From NCBI GenBank assembly GCA_005408345.1, contig SEMN01000535.1, forward strand, positions 62,001 through 126,000: a stretch of 64,000 nt of DNA. Direction: 5' to 3'. A model generated the notes under the pieces. The model saw nothing but the letters and a program-made list of their open reading frames with translations. It made no database searches and was not told the origin of the DNA. This stretch comes from Macquaria australasica. Lineage: Eukaryota > Chordata > Actinopteri > Centrarchiformes > Percichthyidae. A program made the translations under genes and the position numbers. Below are positions 25,719 through 36,420 of the stretch, one piece after another (positions within the stretch are counted from its first letter, which is position 1; the number at the start of each line of letters is the position of its first letter).

Positions 25719-25724
25719 TTTATT
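25719..25724 (-). terminator. AATAAA poly(A) signal, minus strand
   Basis: The hexamer AATAAA reads on the minus strand and is followed within about 30 bases by a GT/T-rich run. It is the first canonical signal I see downstream of the candidate stop at 26434-26436. Hexamers of this kind are common in AT-rich DNA, so its weight comes from its position behind the candidate terminal exon. Confidence 0.45.
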
Positions 25725-26433
25725 TCTGCTAACAGGGTTTCGCAGACACAACAAAAGTTATGGAGCAATAAATCATCATCAGAATAAACAGCTTGACAGG
25801 ATTATTAACCAATATTAACACAGGCTGCCAATGTGTCACAATTAAATGTTGTGTCAATAGAAAAGTTTTTGGTTTGCATTCATCAGCACCTTGATTACAA
25901 TGGCCTCTTTGTGAACGCACTTACAAGATGTCAAATGATAACGTTACATTTCCAATGATTGAGTAATCCTTCTGAGGAATCTTGATCACATGTGTATTAA
26001 TTAATGTTACACAAAAGGAAACACTTCTTGTGCTCTTTGCTAGATAAAGTTTGTATATGACTGCACTGGTGTAAGCGCTGCCTTCAGTCTGTACAAATAG
26101 GACTGAAAATGAAAATAACATCTAATTATTTTCCATTTACAGTTCCAGCGCTTGTTGATACTGTATCCAGAATAACACAGTATATGTCAAAACTGCAGTG
26201 TATGAGCAACAGCGTGAATAAACACTGGATATCAAAAGCAGATGTATATACGGGAAAATATTAATCCAGGTTCAATTTAGAAAAAGTCAAACAATGTGTA
26301 GATCCATTGTGGTAACTCCGGTAAATGTACATTCATTGAGCTGACTTTCCTATCGAGCACCTCTCCAGACAGGGTTGACTGATCTGTTCCATAATGTCTG
26401 AGCAGCGGAATACACTCCACTGTCCCGCTGAGT
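25719..26433 (-). other. Putative 3' UTR with canonical poly(A) signal
   Basis: This is the sequence downstream of the candidate stop codon on the minus strand. It is AT-rich, has no sustained reading frame and contains no obvious transposon. It ends at AATAAA (minus strand, 25719-25724). Just beyond the signal on the transcript strand is a T/GT-rich stretch (GTTGCTGTCTGTTTGTTTTG), as expected of a downstream cleavage element. The length of about 0.7 kb is ordinary for a fish 3' UTR. I infer the UTR from this arrangement only; there is no transcript evidence. Confidence 0.45.
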
Positions 26434-26589
26434 TTATGTCACAGCTTGTCCAAGTCCAAGCTGCTGGCGCTGCATCCTGAGAGCGAGATTGTCAGTGGTG
26501 GAGCTCATGCTGTTCGCAGCCATGCCAGGAGCAAACATCTGCTGCAGGGGGATGCTGGTCCACAGTCCAAACCAGGATTTAGTATGATC
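26434..26589 (-). CDS. Candidate terminal coding exon of an unidentified minus-strand gene (51 codons plus TAA)
   Basis: Read on the minus strand, a pyrimidine-rich acceptor (TTATGTTTCTAG) ends at 26590 and is followed by 52 codons with no internal stop, ending in TAA at 26434-26436. The frame starts exactly at the splice site (phase 0). The peptide begins DHTKSWFGLW, has TSIPLQQMFAPG in the middle and ends LGLGQAVT. Codon choice looks coding (CTG, CAG, AGC, ATC, ACC, ATG frequent), unlike the AT-rich flanks. There is no obvious domain, membrane segment or signal peptide; the end is rich in Q, M, S and L. A canonical poly(A) signal lies about 710 bases downstream on the same strand. I do not recognise the protein, so no function is assigned. 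A 51-codon open stretch can occur by chance, so support rests on acceptor, codon use and poly(A) site together. The adjoining upstream exon is not established; the segment at 35275-35364 is the only phase-compatible candidate seen. Confidence 0.55.
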   Translation of the reverse strand, partial: DHTKSWFGLWTSIPLQQMFAPGMAANSMSSTTDNLALRMQRQQLGLGQAVT

Positions 26590-28912
26590 CTAGAAACATA
26601 ATACAGAAACTAATGATTGACTAAGGCCAAAAACCACTTGAAGCTTGAACATTGACACGTTTCTCATACCCATACTAAAAAAAATTAGAGGTACATAATC
26701 TTTTCTGGCAACATTTCTTTTTTAAATGTTAAAAGTAACTGTTCAGTGATGTTACTTCAAATAACCAGAGATTCATAAAGCGCCACAAAATTGATCAACA
26801 CAAACTTCTGCTCCGCTGATTCCTTTAGCAGATAGGATTTGGCTGCTTTCACAAACTTTCCACACAAAAACTAGGGGCTTGAGGATTCAAACTGGCATAA
26901 AGAAGTTGCAGATGAACCACCCAGAGCCTCATCCACAGCTGAAATTATCACATTATGAGTGGCAAAATCCAATGCTGTGTGTTTTGCTTCCAGCAGTGTG
27001 GATACGAATCACCAGGCCTTCTTCACGGTGCAGCTGGAAGGAGCTACTTTTCAGTCCAATAGCAGAATTAAGATGTCGCCCCTAGTATCGCTTTAGGCCA
27101 AAAAAGTCCTGATTAGAAAGATATGTCTCACTTCAATGATTAAAGAAATAAAATATCACTTTTATCTAGAATATAAGTGTGTGAACAGCTGAGGAAGAAG
27201 ATGAGAAAATTGTTTTATATCCGGAACAACAGCTGGATGAATGTGTTGTTGTCTTATGAGAGCCCTGTTGATCAGTGCTCAACATCTGCTTTTTTCACAA
27301 CAACGTCAGAACATCAAGGTGAGGTAATGCAGGTAGGTGGCCTCTTGACAGCCTCCACTCTGCCTTACCTGTGCTTGCACAAACATCCTCCCACAAAATG
27401 ACATTACGTTGTCTGCCCCTACACACCATGCTCTGCGGTTGTCATGGCAGCAGAGTGGCAGGACCGGCTTATCCTGCCCGTTCTTTGCCCGGGTAAGGAG
27501 GAACATGTCAGAGGATAAGTAGTCATCCATCAATGTTTCTCATCTTCTTTCTGCCTGTCTGCACCTCTGAGCTGGTTTACCTGCGAGGAGTCACGTTCTA
27601 CCAGCGTACAGGATGTGGCCTCACTCTCATACTCTTTCTTCATCTCCCTCCTCCTTCACTTCTCTCTCCTTCCCCTGGGCCTCACACATCATCATCTCTT
27701 CACAGCTTGCTTCCCCTGGCCCAAGCTACCACCACTCTTGCTTTCTCTTAACACTCTCTGTTATTATCTACCCTCATTTTTGGTTGTATGCTTATTCAGC
27801 TTCACCACTTAATAATCGTTCTTTCACCTGATTTTCTCTACCTCTCCATTTGCCCTCTATTCTGGTTTTTCCCTTCCCACGTTTCTCTCCTATGCCTCAC
27901 CTCGAGCAGAGCCAATAGCGCAGCATCAGCATACAGAACCAGGCCCCAACCTGCCTCTGAGTCTCAGCCTGCCCGTGTATGCCTGTCTGTGCCTGGGGCT
28001 GTGACTGAGGCCGGCCCCTATCGCCCTCCCTCATCAGCACATCTACTGTACCTGTCTGCTGGCACCCTGCCATCCACACACAGTTCCCCTTGATTTACCC
28101 AGCGAACCTGATAGAAGGAAAGATAATGCGAGCCTAGAATCTATAGAAAAAGACTACTCATGTTGGGGTCAAGCATGTTTGACCTCCATTGAGAACACCC
28201 ACGGCTATCCTGATAGGTGCATGTATACAGTACCACTCATTCAGCCTGCTGACTGCCCTGCACAAGCCCATCAACAGGTTTCTTTGAAGGCCACCGACTC
28301 TGTGGTGGGTCATCAAAGCATATCTTCATTCAGTTCCACTGAAAGGATCTAAGGCTCCTGAGAGACGCTGTGTTTGAAGTGATATCTCTGTGCCACTGCA
28401 TTCTTTACCGTGCTGTCATGACTTGAATTACACAATTAAAAAAAAGCAAGAACATGGGCATAAAGCCAGTGCCACCACCCTGATCATGTCTCACATACAT
28501 GTGAACTACCACCGCTACAACCATACTCTGGTTGTTTGTAGCAACTGTCAGTTCATAATGAGTCTGCGCTGTGTGTGATCACATATTCCACTGAATGAAC
28601 ATCAAACGAAAAACAGAGTCATCCCTACCTGTTGAATCTCTGGAGATCATGTTTCCATTACTCAGCCTCTTCTCGGCGCTCACCTGAGATCATCTGAAAA
28701 AGATAAAGGATTGGGAATTAAAATGATTCAGATGGGAGCTCATTCAAGAGTAGACATAAAAGTCGACAAAAAAAAAAAAAGGAGGAATCCCATGTAATTT
28801 TAGTCCAACTCAGCACAAACTTGCATTAACGCTCCAACAAATATTTATTTTCCTACAGTTCAATGCAATTGGTTCCTTCCTCTGTTTTCATAGGTGTGAT
28901 GAGGTTAAAGTG
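26590..28912. other. Probable intron of the candidate minus-strand gene
   Basis: Begins, on the minus strand, upstream of the acceptor at 26590-26591. Contains a long pyrimidine-rich stretch on the plus strand (27630-27750) and the exon-like segment at 28629-28683. No other structure. Confidence 0.4.
28629..28683 (-). other. Exon-like segment, 55 nt, minus strand
   Basis: On the minus strand the segment follows two possible acceptors, TTATCTTTTTCAG and, ten bases later, ATGATCTCAG. It ends at the donor ATTCAACAG, then GTAGGG. From the second acceptor one frame is open for 18 codons (starts VSAEKRLSNG, ends NMISRDST) and ends in phase 1. From the first acceptor all three frames hit stops, so that use would be non-coding or a poison exon. 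Joining phase 1 to the candidate terminal exon gives a stop after three codons, which contradicts the 51-codon reading there. It is kept only because of the splice sites. Confidence 0.15.
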
Positions 28913-29147
28913 CAGTGGTTTCCAACCTTTGAGTCAGGCCGGGTCTTAAACTAAATCTGAGGAATTGTGAGATGATTAACAGGATAGGAAAACAGGAAAA
29001 AACAAAAACATTTATGCTACACGAAATTGAATTGATTTTTTCTGACATTCCTCCAATTAATGATCTTCTTCTTGGAAAGTACTAGATAATTTTACCTTTT
29101 CATGCCTCTAAACATTAGTTAAGTAAAACGGGGGGGGGGGCATTCAT

Positions 29148-29301
29148 TGATTGACCAATGAAGCCCTGTGATTGACTGGCGACCAGTCCTGGATGTACCT
29201 TGCCTCTCGCCAAAGTGTCAGCTGGGATTGGCTCCAGCCCCCCGCGACCCTCTGAGGATAAAGCGGTATAGAAAATGGATGGATGGATGATTGACCAATG
29301 A
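29148..29301. repeat. 14-bp target-site duplication bracketing the L2-type tail
   Basis: TGATTGACCAATGA occurs at 29148-29161 and again, identically, at 29288-29301, immediately outside the LINE tail. A long perfect direct repeat hugging a truncated LINE end is what target-primed reverse transcription leaves behind. Confidence 0.8.
29162..29287 (+). mobile_element. 5'-truncated LINE tail of the L2/Maui type
   Basis: A 126-base insert contains TGACTGGCGACCAGTCC, GGATTGGCTCCAGCCCCC and GATAAAGCGGTATAGAAAAT, and ends in tandem TGGA. This is the usual 3' end of the fish L2/Maui-like non-LTR retrotransposons, whose tails finish in short tandem repeats rather than poly(A). It is flanked by a perfect 14-bp direct repeat (TGATTGACCAATGA at 29148-29161 and 29288-29301), the expected target-site duplication. 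It sits inside the hAT-like element and so is younger than it. No reverse transcriptase sequence remains. Confidence 0.8.
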
Positions 29302-29866
29302 GTGATATGCAACCAGTGATGATGGACCACATCAATATGCTTCAGTTTAATGGGATTTAAGTCAAGAAGGCTGCAAACCACTTCTATAGAGAACCAGCTG
29401 CTGGGAATGCATTTGAGGAAAATTTGTATTTTTCTTTCAAAGTTACTAAATCTTGATCCTTACAGAGTACAATAACTGCACAAATGCAAAAAGTGAGAAG
29501 AAATGTTTGCCGCTCCACCTTCAAAATCTAGGAAAAGGCCCTCTTACTCAGGCTATTACTCAACTGCCCTGACTACCTTCTTGTTGCATTCTTTTTAAGG
29601 CTCTTGGTCAACCAAAGCTGGTTTTATAATGACCACATGACTCAGACCTTCTCCAGTATCTTCACAGAACATTTAAAAAGTCAAACCTGGAGCAGCGACA
29701 TAGATCACCCCTCTGTTTTATGTAAATCTAAAGTTTCAGTGGAGCTCTGCAGTAACTGGCAGGTCAGGAGAATGGAGGCAGTCAAAGTGGCTTTTCCATT
29801 GTACCATTTAAAATTACGTGGTGTGCTGGTTTTATTTTATAAGGTTAACAGGTTCAGGTAGATATT

Positions 29867-29905
29867 GGATCAAGAAACTTTTCTTGATCACAGGTTTCTT
29901 GATCC
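29867..29905. repeat. 12-bp perfect inverted repeat with competing inner arm
   Basis: GGATCAAGAAAC at 29867-29878 pairs with GTTTCTTGATCC at 29894-29905. The 15-base loop holds TTTTCTTGATCA, which can also pair with the left arm, giving two alternative hairpins. Confidence 0.85.
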
Positions 29906-30016
29906 AGGCATGTAAGGCTGAAGCTGTTCTCTCTGGACCAATGACAGCTCCGGCCCCTCTTCATCCATTCACGGACAAAGGTGCTCTCTGCTTCTAAGTT
30001 TCACTGTCCCTGACCT

Positions 30017-30030
30017 GTTACCTTGGCAAC
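30017..30030 (+). promoter_or_regulatory. Perfect RFX X-box consensus
   Basis: GTTACCTTGGCAAC satisfies the X-box pattern GTNRCC, two spacers, RGYAAC at every position. RFX factors bind such sites, classically near ciliary and MHC class II genes. No promoter is recognisable nearby, so function is only inferred. Confidence 0.4.
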
Positions 30031-31631
30031 AACTGCACTGTTTCCAAGTGACACAAAGCCTGAACTTAAGAACCTCCTTTCAGGTTGAAGGCTCCAAGAG
30101 TTGAGGGGAAAACAGCAATAACAGGACGGCGGGGAGAGAAACTGAATACCGGCAAATTGCTTCCCAGAGTTTCTGGAGGACATGGTAAAATGATTCTTTC
30201 TTTCCTCTCCCTTTTAAAATACCTTTCCCTGGCACCAGGCACCATAGGTAGTTGTGTGCTGGTCCTATTTCTTTTATATCCCTTCTTGTATTTCTGTTTT
30301 TTCTAGCCATCGTACTGAGCTAAGTGAGTTATCATGTACAACAGCAGGCTGGAGCTGCATGTGGCTAGGCTAAGCCTCCAGATGAGGTAATGTTTAGAGG
30401 GTTGGCGAGCCAGGAGAAGGGTTGGTCAGGTCTTGATTACCTCAGGGGTAGGGGCTCTCTCTAATATTGGACACCCCTTTGTGTGGTGAGATTACTACCT
30501 TATGAAAAACTGCCCCTGCTGACACGCCTGATGGGATCAGAGCTTCCTGCCCGCCGCATCATCCTGCTTATGAGCTCTCCACACACAGGAGAGAAAACGC
30601 ACAACCAAACACCAAGCGCACACACTTGAACCTCTCAGAAAAAGGCAGGCACGAACACTGCAAGATCATACACACATAGCTCACAAGTTCTGTGCATGCT
30701 TACGTGTAAACAAGCATGTACACGGACACACCAACAAGCACAAACGTCACCTCCTAGGGCCCCCTCTCTTCCACTTGTGTATGTGATGACCACAACTGAT
30801 GACCCTCAGATGGAAAACAACCTGCATTTATTAACGAGGCCAGATGACACACAAACACACGCTCAAGCATGCTCGCTTGCTTTAACTGTGGTCGTCTCCT
30901 CCGGCCACTCTCCAATGAAAATCACATGATGGACCACATCCAGCTCTGAAAAAACAACTGAGAATCTCCACCCCGAAAAAACATCAACAAACAATGTTTA
31001 AAAAACCCCAGAGAGGATTCAGAGGCAAAGCTTTCAGGGGATTTGATCCCAGCAGTCCTCTAAAGAGAGCTGAGGCTATAGGATGATTTCAATTATTTGA
31101 TATAATTTCTGATGGTCCATTAGTTCAAAATAAAGCTCTGATTATAAGAGATGTGTAAACAGAAAGTTGCAAACAAAACAAGCATCAGAGTCTGAAGCAG
31201 AGCTGTACTTTTTTCCAGATGTGTAATCGACTGTTAATTAGCAGTGGCCTTACTTTCATTTAACCTTTCCTAAGTAAATCTTCTTTAAAACCAAGAACAA
31301 CAGAATAAATGCAGCATTCTGGTTTGTTCAACCGCATAGCAAACTTCAACACCTTTCCATTTCTACTGTTTAGGAGCCTGCACTAACAAATGCACATATA
31401 TATCTGCAGTGCACTTTGTGAAAACAAATAAATACTTATACACACACAAGCATGCATCCACCCACACACACATATAAACCAGTCAGGGACACTGGCACAA
31501 CCTTGCGCCAGTGGTCCTTTAAACCAGTCATGTGAAACGACCCGTTCCTTTCTGCAAATCAGATTACATCTCCAAGCTGAGGTCTGCAAGTCCACACACA
31601 CATTTAAAGCTCGGGGCTCAGGTCCACGCAA

Positions 31632-31676
31632 CGCACACACGTGAACACACGCACACGCGCGCACACACACACACAA
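31632..31676. repeat. Imperfect (AC/GC)n microsatellite
   Basis: Alternating purine-pyrimidine DNA (ACAC, GTGAACAC, GCACACGCGCGCACAC), Z-DNA prone because of the CGCGCG core. Confidence 0.85.
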
Positions 31677-33539
31677 AGCTTAATCAGATTTTGCCCCAAA
31701 AACCTTTTCGTCTTTGTGAATGTACACAAACTGCCAGATTCAGCCAGGCCCGGAAACACTGGCTCAAAATGTGCATTTAAACTTACAGGACACAGTAAAT
31801 ATACATCAATATGTATTGACTATATACTGTATACTAAAATGAGTGTAGCTAAGTCCTCAAATTCCCTTTAATAAGAACAAAATAAAACTATTTTCTTTGT
31901 CAAGGAAAATCATAGAGGGCTGTGATAAGCCTCCTTTGAGCAGCGCTCGACTGCTGTTTGGCAGCTCTGCTATGGAATGAGCACATGTGGAAACATGTTT
32001 ATAGTGTGTTTGGCAGGAATGCAAATGATAGATGATTCGCAAATGATTCAAGTCCTATTCAGGTTACCAAGAACTGATGTGTTAAAGCAGGAAAATCACA
32101 CTAGTTTCTTCTGCTTAAATTAGTGTCAAATTAGCCTGGGTATTCCTGGGTATGCAAATACTTTCATACTGTTCGTTTCTGTGGCGCTTTTGACGTCTGC
32201 ACATTTTAGCTTCCGTGATCGGATTTGCAACTATTCAAGTCTTTCAATAAGTCACAATGTAAAAGAGGCTGGTTGGCTGGCTGCTGGTGAACTGGTCGGC
32301 TTAATTAAACCCAGACAGTTGGAGGAAGTACAAGTCTCTGTCCCTACAGGATCTACACTAAGTCCCCACTCTGCTAATCAGAAAGCCCTTCAACTACATC
32401 AGCATGTCCCTCTGGCCCAACCAACAACCAAATCTCATTTGTCTTTTTAACTTCTTAAGGAAACTTGAATTACTTCTCTATTGAGTCTGGAAAAACAATC
32501 ACTGCTATCGCAGTGTTCATCATAATAAAGACAATCCTAAATAGATCAGCTGTGTTGCTCTTTGTCCGTACTCCTTTTGCCCTTAGTGCCATGGAGGTCA
32601 GAGGGTGGGAAGTTGTGGGTGGCAGGAAGCTGAGACAGTTGTGCCTACAATGGGGTGTCAGGACTCTGTCAGTCAGCCTAACTCAAGTTCAACTCAAGCG
32701 GGTCATTCTCTCTTCACAGTGACATCTGAGAAGACCAGCGATGGAGACCGGCAGCGAGGGGAATGGAGGAGCAGAGAGACCGCGCCCTGGGTTAGATTGC
32801 ACTGGATGCTCAGATAAGACGACAGGAAAGGGCAGATTGGGGCAGGGCAACAGAGGAAGCTGGCTGGGGCTACTGTTACCCCAGGAAGAGCTCACTCATC
32901 CCTCAGATCACCTGCCACACCTGTGGAGGCCAGGATCTCATTCAGTCACACAGTGACACCAGCCAGGAGTTGGGAAGCGGTCACCAGAGCCTCAGATTGG
33001 ACGAAAACGAAAACCAATCAAGGGTAACTTCTACAGCAACTGTGTACAGGAGATTATTGTACTGGTGGTTTTACATGTTTTGGCCAAAAGAAATAAAAAA
33101 TATCTGTGTGCTTGACATCACTGGCAACCATTTTCCAAAGCATACCAAGTTTTTAGATTTGGAACCGTCTAGGCAGCCACTGGTTTTCCATTAATTTCAG
33201 TACAGAAACACAACTTGCAGAGGAACTTGAAACGTGCTTGACATAGTAAATTATCAAAGTAATCTTTTCTACATTATTGTCAAAGTTACTTTGTTCTGTG
33301 ATAAGTCCCTTTTGGTGCTTTCAAGGACTCCACCCTGGCATCTGAGGTTTGAAAAGCAGTTAGTGAACAAAAACTTTTGAATGTAAGAAATGACCAGATG
33401 TGTATTATCCTTTTTTTCGTACATCTATGTTTGTATGCTGTGGGTCAGATTTTGTGACAGCATAGCGAATTAATGCAACACTGGCAGCTGCTACGCACAA
33501 TCATGTGTCAGTATACAGCTGCATGGCAAGCAGGTTTCA

Positions 33540-33762
33540 AGATTTTACTGAAATGAGTGAAAACCAGCAGCATTTGCTGGTTACAGCATCTAAATAAAAT
33601 GTTATAATTTATAAAAGGATTTGCAGTTGTTCTATGTTTTAAAATCATTGTAAACTAAATACCTGAGTCAGACAAAAAAGCAATATGAGATCTGGTAATG
33701 ATTTGTCTTTATGTTTGACATTTATATAAGCCAAACAATCGATTAATTAATTGATAGAGATA
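33540..33762 (+). mobile_element. hAT-like MITE copy (same family), degraded ends
   Basis: Shares with the other copies the blocks CATTTGCTGGTTACAGC, AAGGATTTGCAGTTGTTC, GTAAACTAAATA and CAGACAAAAAAGCA, and ends with CCAAACAATCGATTAATTAA. These line up, in order, with the reverse complement of the copy at 47696-47925 and with the family as I remember it. Neither terminus is intact and no target duplication is visible. Confidence 0.65.
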
Positions 33763-35274
33763 AAAAACAAAAACAATGCTGGCCTAGTAAGTAACCGGAT
33801 TTGGAAATGCTGTGATGTAACTCCAGAGACATATGGTCAGTCTTACAGCACACATTCCTGACAACACACACACACCGGTAAAATAAACCACAATGTAGTA
33901 TCTTCATCTGGAGTGCATTTCCTGTCCTCCGGGTTGGCATATGGCCGCTAGTTCCTGTTTTACACCACTGCATCTCTCTGTTGTAGTTCCCTGCCTACAC
34001 AAAAACAACGGTCTTCACTGGAAACAGAGCAGAACTTTAGGGACAAGGACCGTGACCTTAGACTTCTGTTCTGGGTGTTGAAAATCTAAAGCGATGAGAT
34101 GTGCTCCCCACATCTGGAAAAATCCTACATGGTGGATTATGTTGGTTTAGGATATAGTTTTGACAAGCACAGTTCCCAGTTTTGCTTAATTCTCTCACCA
34201 AGAAGCAGAGAGGTGCAATCATCAGGGGCATACACTGACCCAAAACTCAATCTGGAATGGAAATTTAAGAGGGTAATAAAGTTACATCAAGCAGCTCTTT
34301 AATGAGTCAAATTAGACAGCTCAACCCTCCTGCCTTGGTGAACATACTGTGGAAAAAACCCAATTTGTGTGTCAAATTTTACAAGGTGAGAAGTGAGGAG
34401 ACGGTTCTATTCAGCAGCAACAGTGGTGATAAATTGTCTTGTCTGAAACAAACATGTCACCAAATGATCTTCTATCACCTTTTTTAACCCAGCAGAGGTA
34501 GTAACCACGAGTGGTCACAGGAGCTGTGAAATGTTAGCTTTAGAGTGAAGGTAAACAGCCTCTCCCATGGTGGGCCTGTACCCTACACAGAGTAAGCACA
34601 TGTTTCCCATTGTGGTTAAAAGGGAAGGGGATTAAAGTGTAGTGCACCCGGAGCCACAGCCATACACCCCATGGTGGGATCACAGTCCTCTCAGGTCTTT
34701 CAGTACTGCTGATGCAGCCCAGTTGGAAGTGGTTGGTGTGTAAGGAGAAGCCGTGGCCAGATCTATCAGATGGACTAGTCAGGGTCCTCTAGAGCCCAAA
34801 TTTGAAGCCTTTCTTTGGGGCTGAGGAGGCAGGCATGTTACCATGTTGACAGAACTGCCTGACTGAGGCTGGCAGACACTCACACAAACACAGGCTGGGT
34901 AAGGGTTATGAAAAGGTGTTGAAACCAAGCGGATTTTGCTTTTCAGAGGCCCAATACTGTCCCTGTGAAAAAGAGATCACCTTCAAAATTCATATTAAAG
35001 ACGGAGACAGAGGTAAAGAAAAAAGAGGTGAAAGCAGAGTTAGACTGAAAACTAAAGCAGAAACTAATCTGGTTCATGGTCATTGGTTTTGGCTGGCAAA
35101 ATATGAGGTTTTCACCCCAGGGCCTCAGGGTCAAATAGGCCACATTCAGGTACCACAGGGGACAGTTAAAGCAGGAGACTGTGACTGTGCAGCCAATTAA
35201 CGGACACTTTAGAAAGGCAAATAGTGCAAGGGACATTGAGGAAGATATGCATAGTGGAGCATATCTGCACTTAC

Positions 35275-35364
35275 CAAAAACTGCCAATTAACCAACACCC
35301 CATGAAGCTCAACTGTGACTGCTTCAGCTGGACAGCTTCCATGTGCAGTGAGTAAAAACACTTT
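35275..35364 (-). other. Exon-like segment, 90 nt, phase 0/0, minus strand
   Basis: On the minus strand the segment is bounded by an acceptor (CTAAACCTGCACAG) and a consensus donor (TTG, then GTAAGTGC). It is exactly 90 bases and open in the frame starting at the first base, encoding 30 residues that begin KVFLLTAHGS and end VLVNWQFL. Both boundaries are phase 0, so it could join the candidate terminal exon at 26434-26589 in frame. It lies next to a GACTTG-rich repeat, which argues against long-standing coding function. Pseudo-exons with good splice sites are frequent in vertebrate introns and a second frame is also open here, so this is only a candidate. Confidence 0.18.
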
Positions 35365-35439
35365 CTGTGCAGGTTTAGAAAGGATGTAGAGGGATGGCCA
35401 AACACTGCTTGAGGGTTTACTGAGCTAGATTCCAGCTTA

Positions 35440-35880
35440 TTTTCAAATATTGGACCCAAGTCATAAAAATTATGACTTGAGACCTGATTTGACTGCTCTA
35501 AATCCTGACTGCCTACAGACTTGCCTTGTGACTTGAAAGCCAAAACATAACTTTCGACTTGATAAACATCACACAATAAAGAAATACATAACACAGTGTC
35601 CCGTAGGCCTTGCATACACACACACTTTGAATATTTAACCACTGGGCAAAAATGACTTGTTCTTAGCTGTAAAACTGTCACTGCAGGTCAGAAATGGAAA
35701 TGTTCAAATGCTGTGCCATTTACTTGCATCTTGACTTGCAAACTGCTTATAGAGACTTGACTTGTGTGCCCTAAATGACTTGAAATTTGAGTTGGCTTTG
35801 CCCCAAATCATGTCTACCACACTTTGCTCCATCCAGTGAGACGGGATTATCACCCAGACAAGTTTAAGTCAAGTATTCCA
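35440..35880. repeat. GACTTG-rich dispersed repeat, diverged
   Basis: The hexamer GACTTG or its complement CAAGTC recurs more than ten times across about 440 bases (for example ATGACTTGAGACC, AGACTTGCCTTGTGACTTG, AGAGACTTGACTTGTG, TAAGTCAAGT). Fish genomes carry interspersed elements built of such units. A short perfect hairpin (CAAGTCATAA, loop AAA, TTATGACTTG) sits at 35457-35479. Boundaries are approximate and no target duplication was found. Confidence 0.45.
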
Positions 35881-36403
35881 AAAAATTATGATTCTTAACC
35901 TTTTGGCCTCAAAGCCTACACACATAAACACAGATAATTACACGTCTACGACATGTATATGTCAGTCTTGCAACATTGGTGTATCTGCTTCTGTGTATGT
36001 TTGTGGGAGGAATTGGGGAGCAGGGATTTTGTGCAGGGCCTAAGTGTTTGTGCAGATTTGCAGGCCTTTCTCACCCACAAAAACACAGTGGGTGAAAGAG
36101 CACAGCATGTTAATAAGCATGTGCGTGGTCGTGTTTTGAAACTGGAAACAGATTTATGTAGTGTTTGGGATCAGCCCTTTAAAGGTCACACTGAACAAGT
36201 TAGCTCTGCTCAGTAAACCCTGTTCCCTCTCTGATCCAGGTGACTCTCGGCCAATACTTTCACAACACACGGGAAACGTAAGCACCACTCTTACCACTTT
36301 CTCCAACATGACATCAGTAATTTCCGATTCCAATGACGCCGTATTGACATTCAGCCTCTTTGATTAATTGGTTCCTATAAGGCTCTTGGAGTGTTTTCGT
36401 TTG

Positions 36404-36420
36404 AAAAAAAAAAAAAAAAA
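36404..36420. repeat. A17 homopolymer
   Basis: Seventeen A residues ending in CAGTTTC. No retroelement is recognisable upstream, so it is not assigned as a retrotransposon tail. Confidence 0.85.

Larger units (their letters stand above)
28913..29383. mobile_element. Degenerate hAT-like non-autonomous DNA transposon, interrupted by an L2-type insert
   Basis: The left end reads CAGTGGTTTCCAACCTTTG and the right end, reversed, reads AAGTGGTTTGCAGCCTTC; 13 of the first 17 positions match. Internal text (AAATCTGAGGAATTGTGAGA) resembles a common fish element that starts CAGTGGTTCCCAACC. Flanking 8-mers (TTAAAGTG left at 28905-28912, CTATAGAG right at 29384-29391) agree at 5 of 8 positions, which would suit a decayed hAT target-site duplication. 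About 330 bases remain once the insert at 29162-29287 and one copy of its duplication are removed. There is no transposase frame. The family name is from memory and a repeat-library search would settle it. Confidence 0.6.
29392..33539. other. Non-coding stretch
   Basis: Holds the inverted repeat at 29867-29905, the X-box at 30017-30030, scattered AC runs (31440-31475 and 31632-31676) and repeated ATGCAAAT/GCAAATGAT motifs near 32017-32048 and 32152-32160. No supported gene. Confidence 0.6.
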
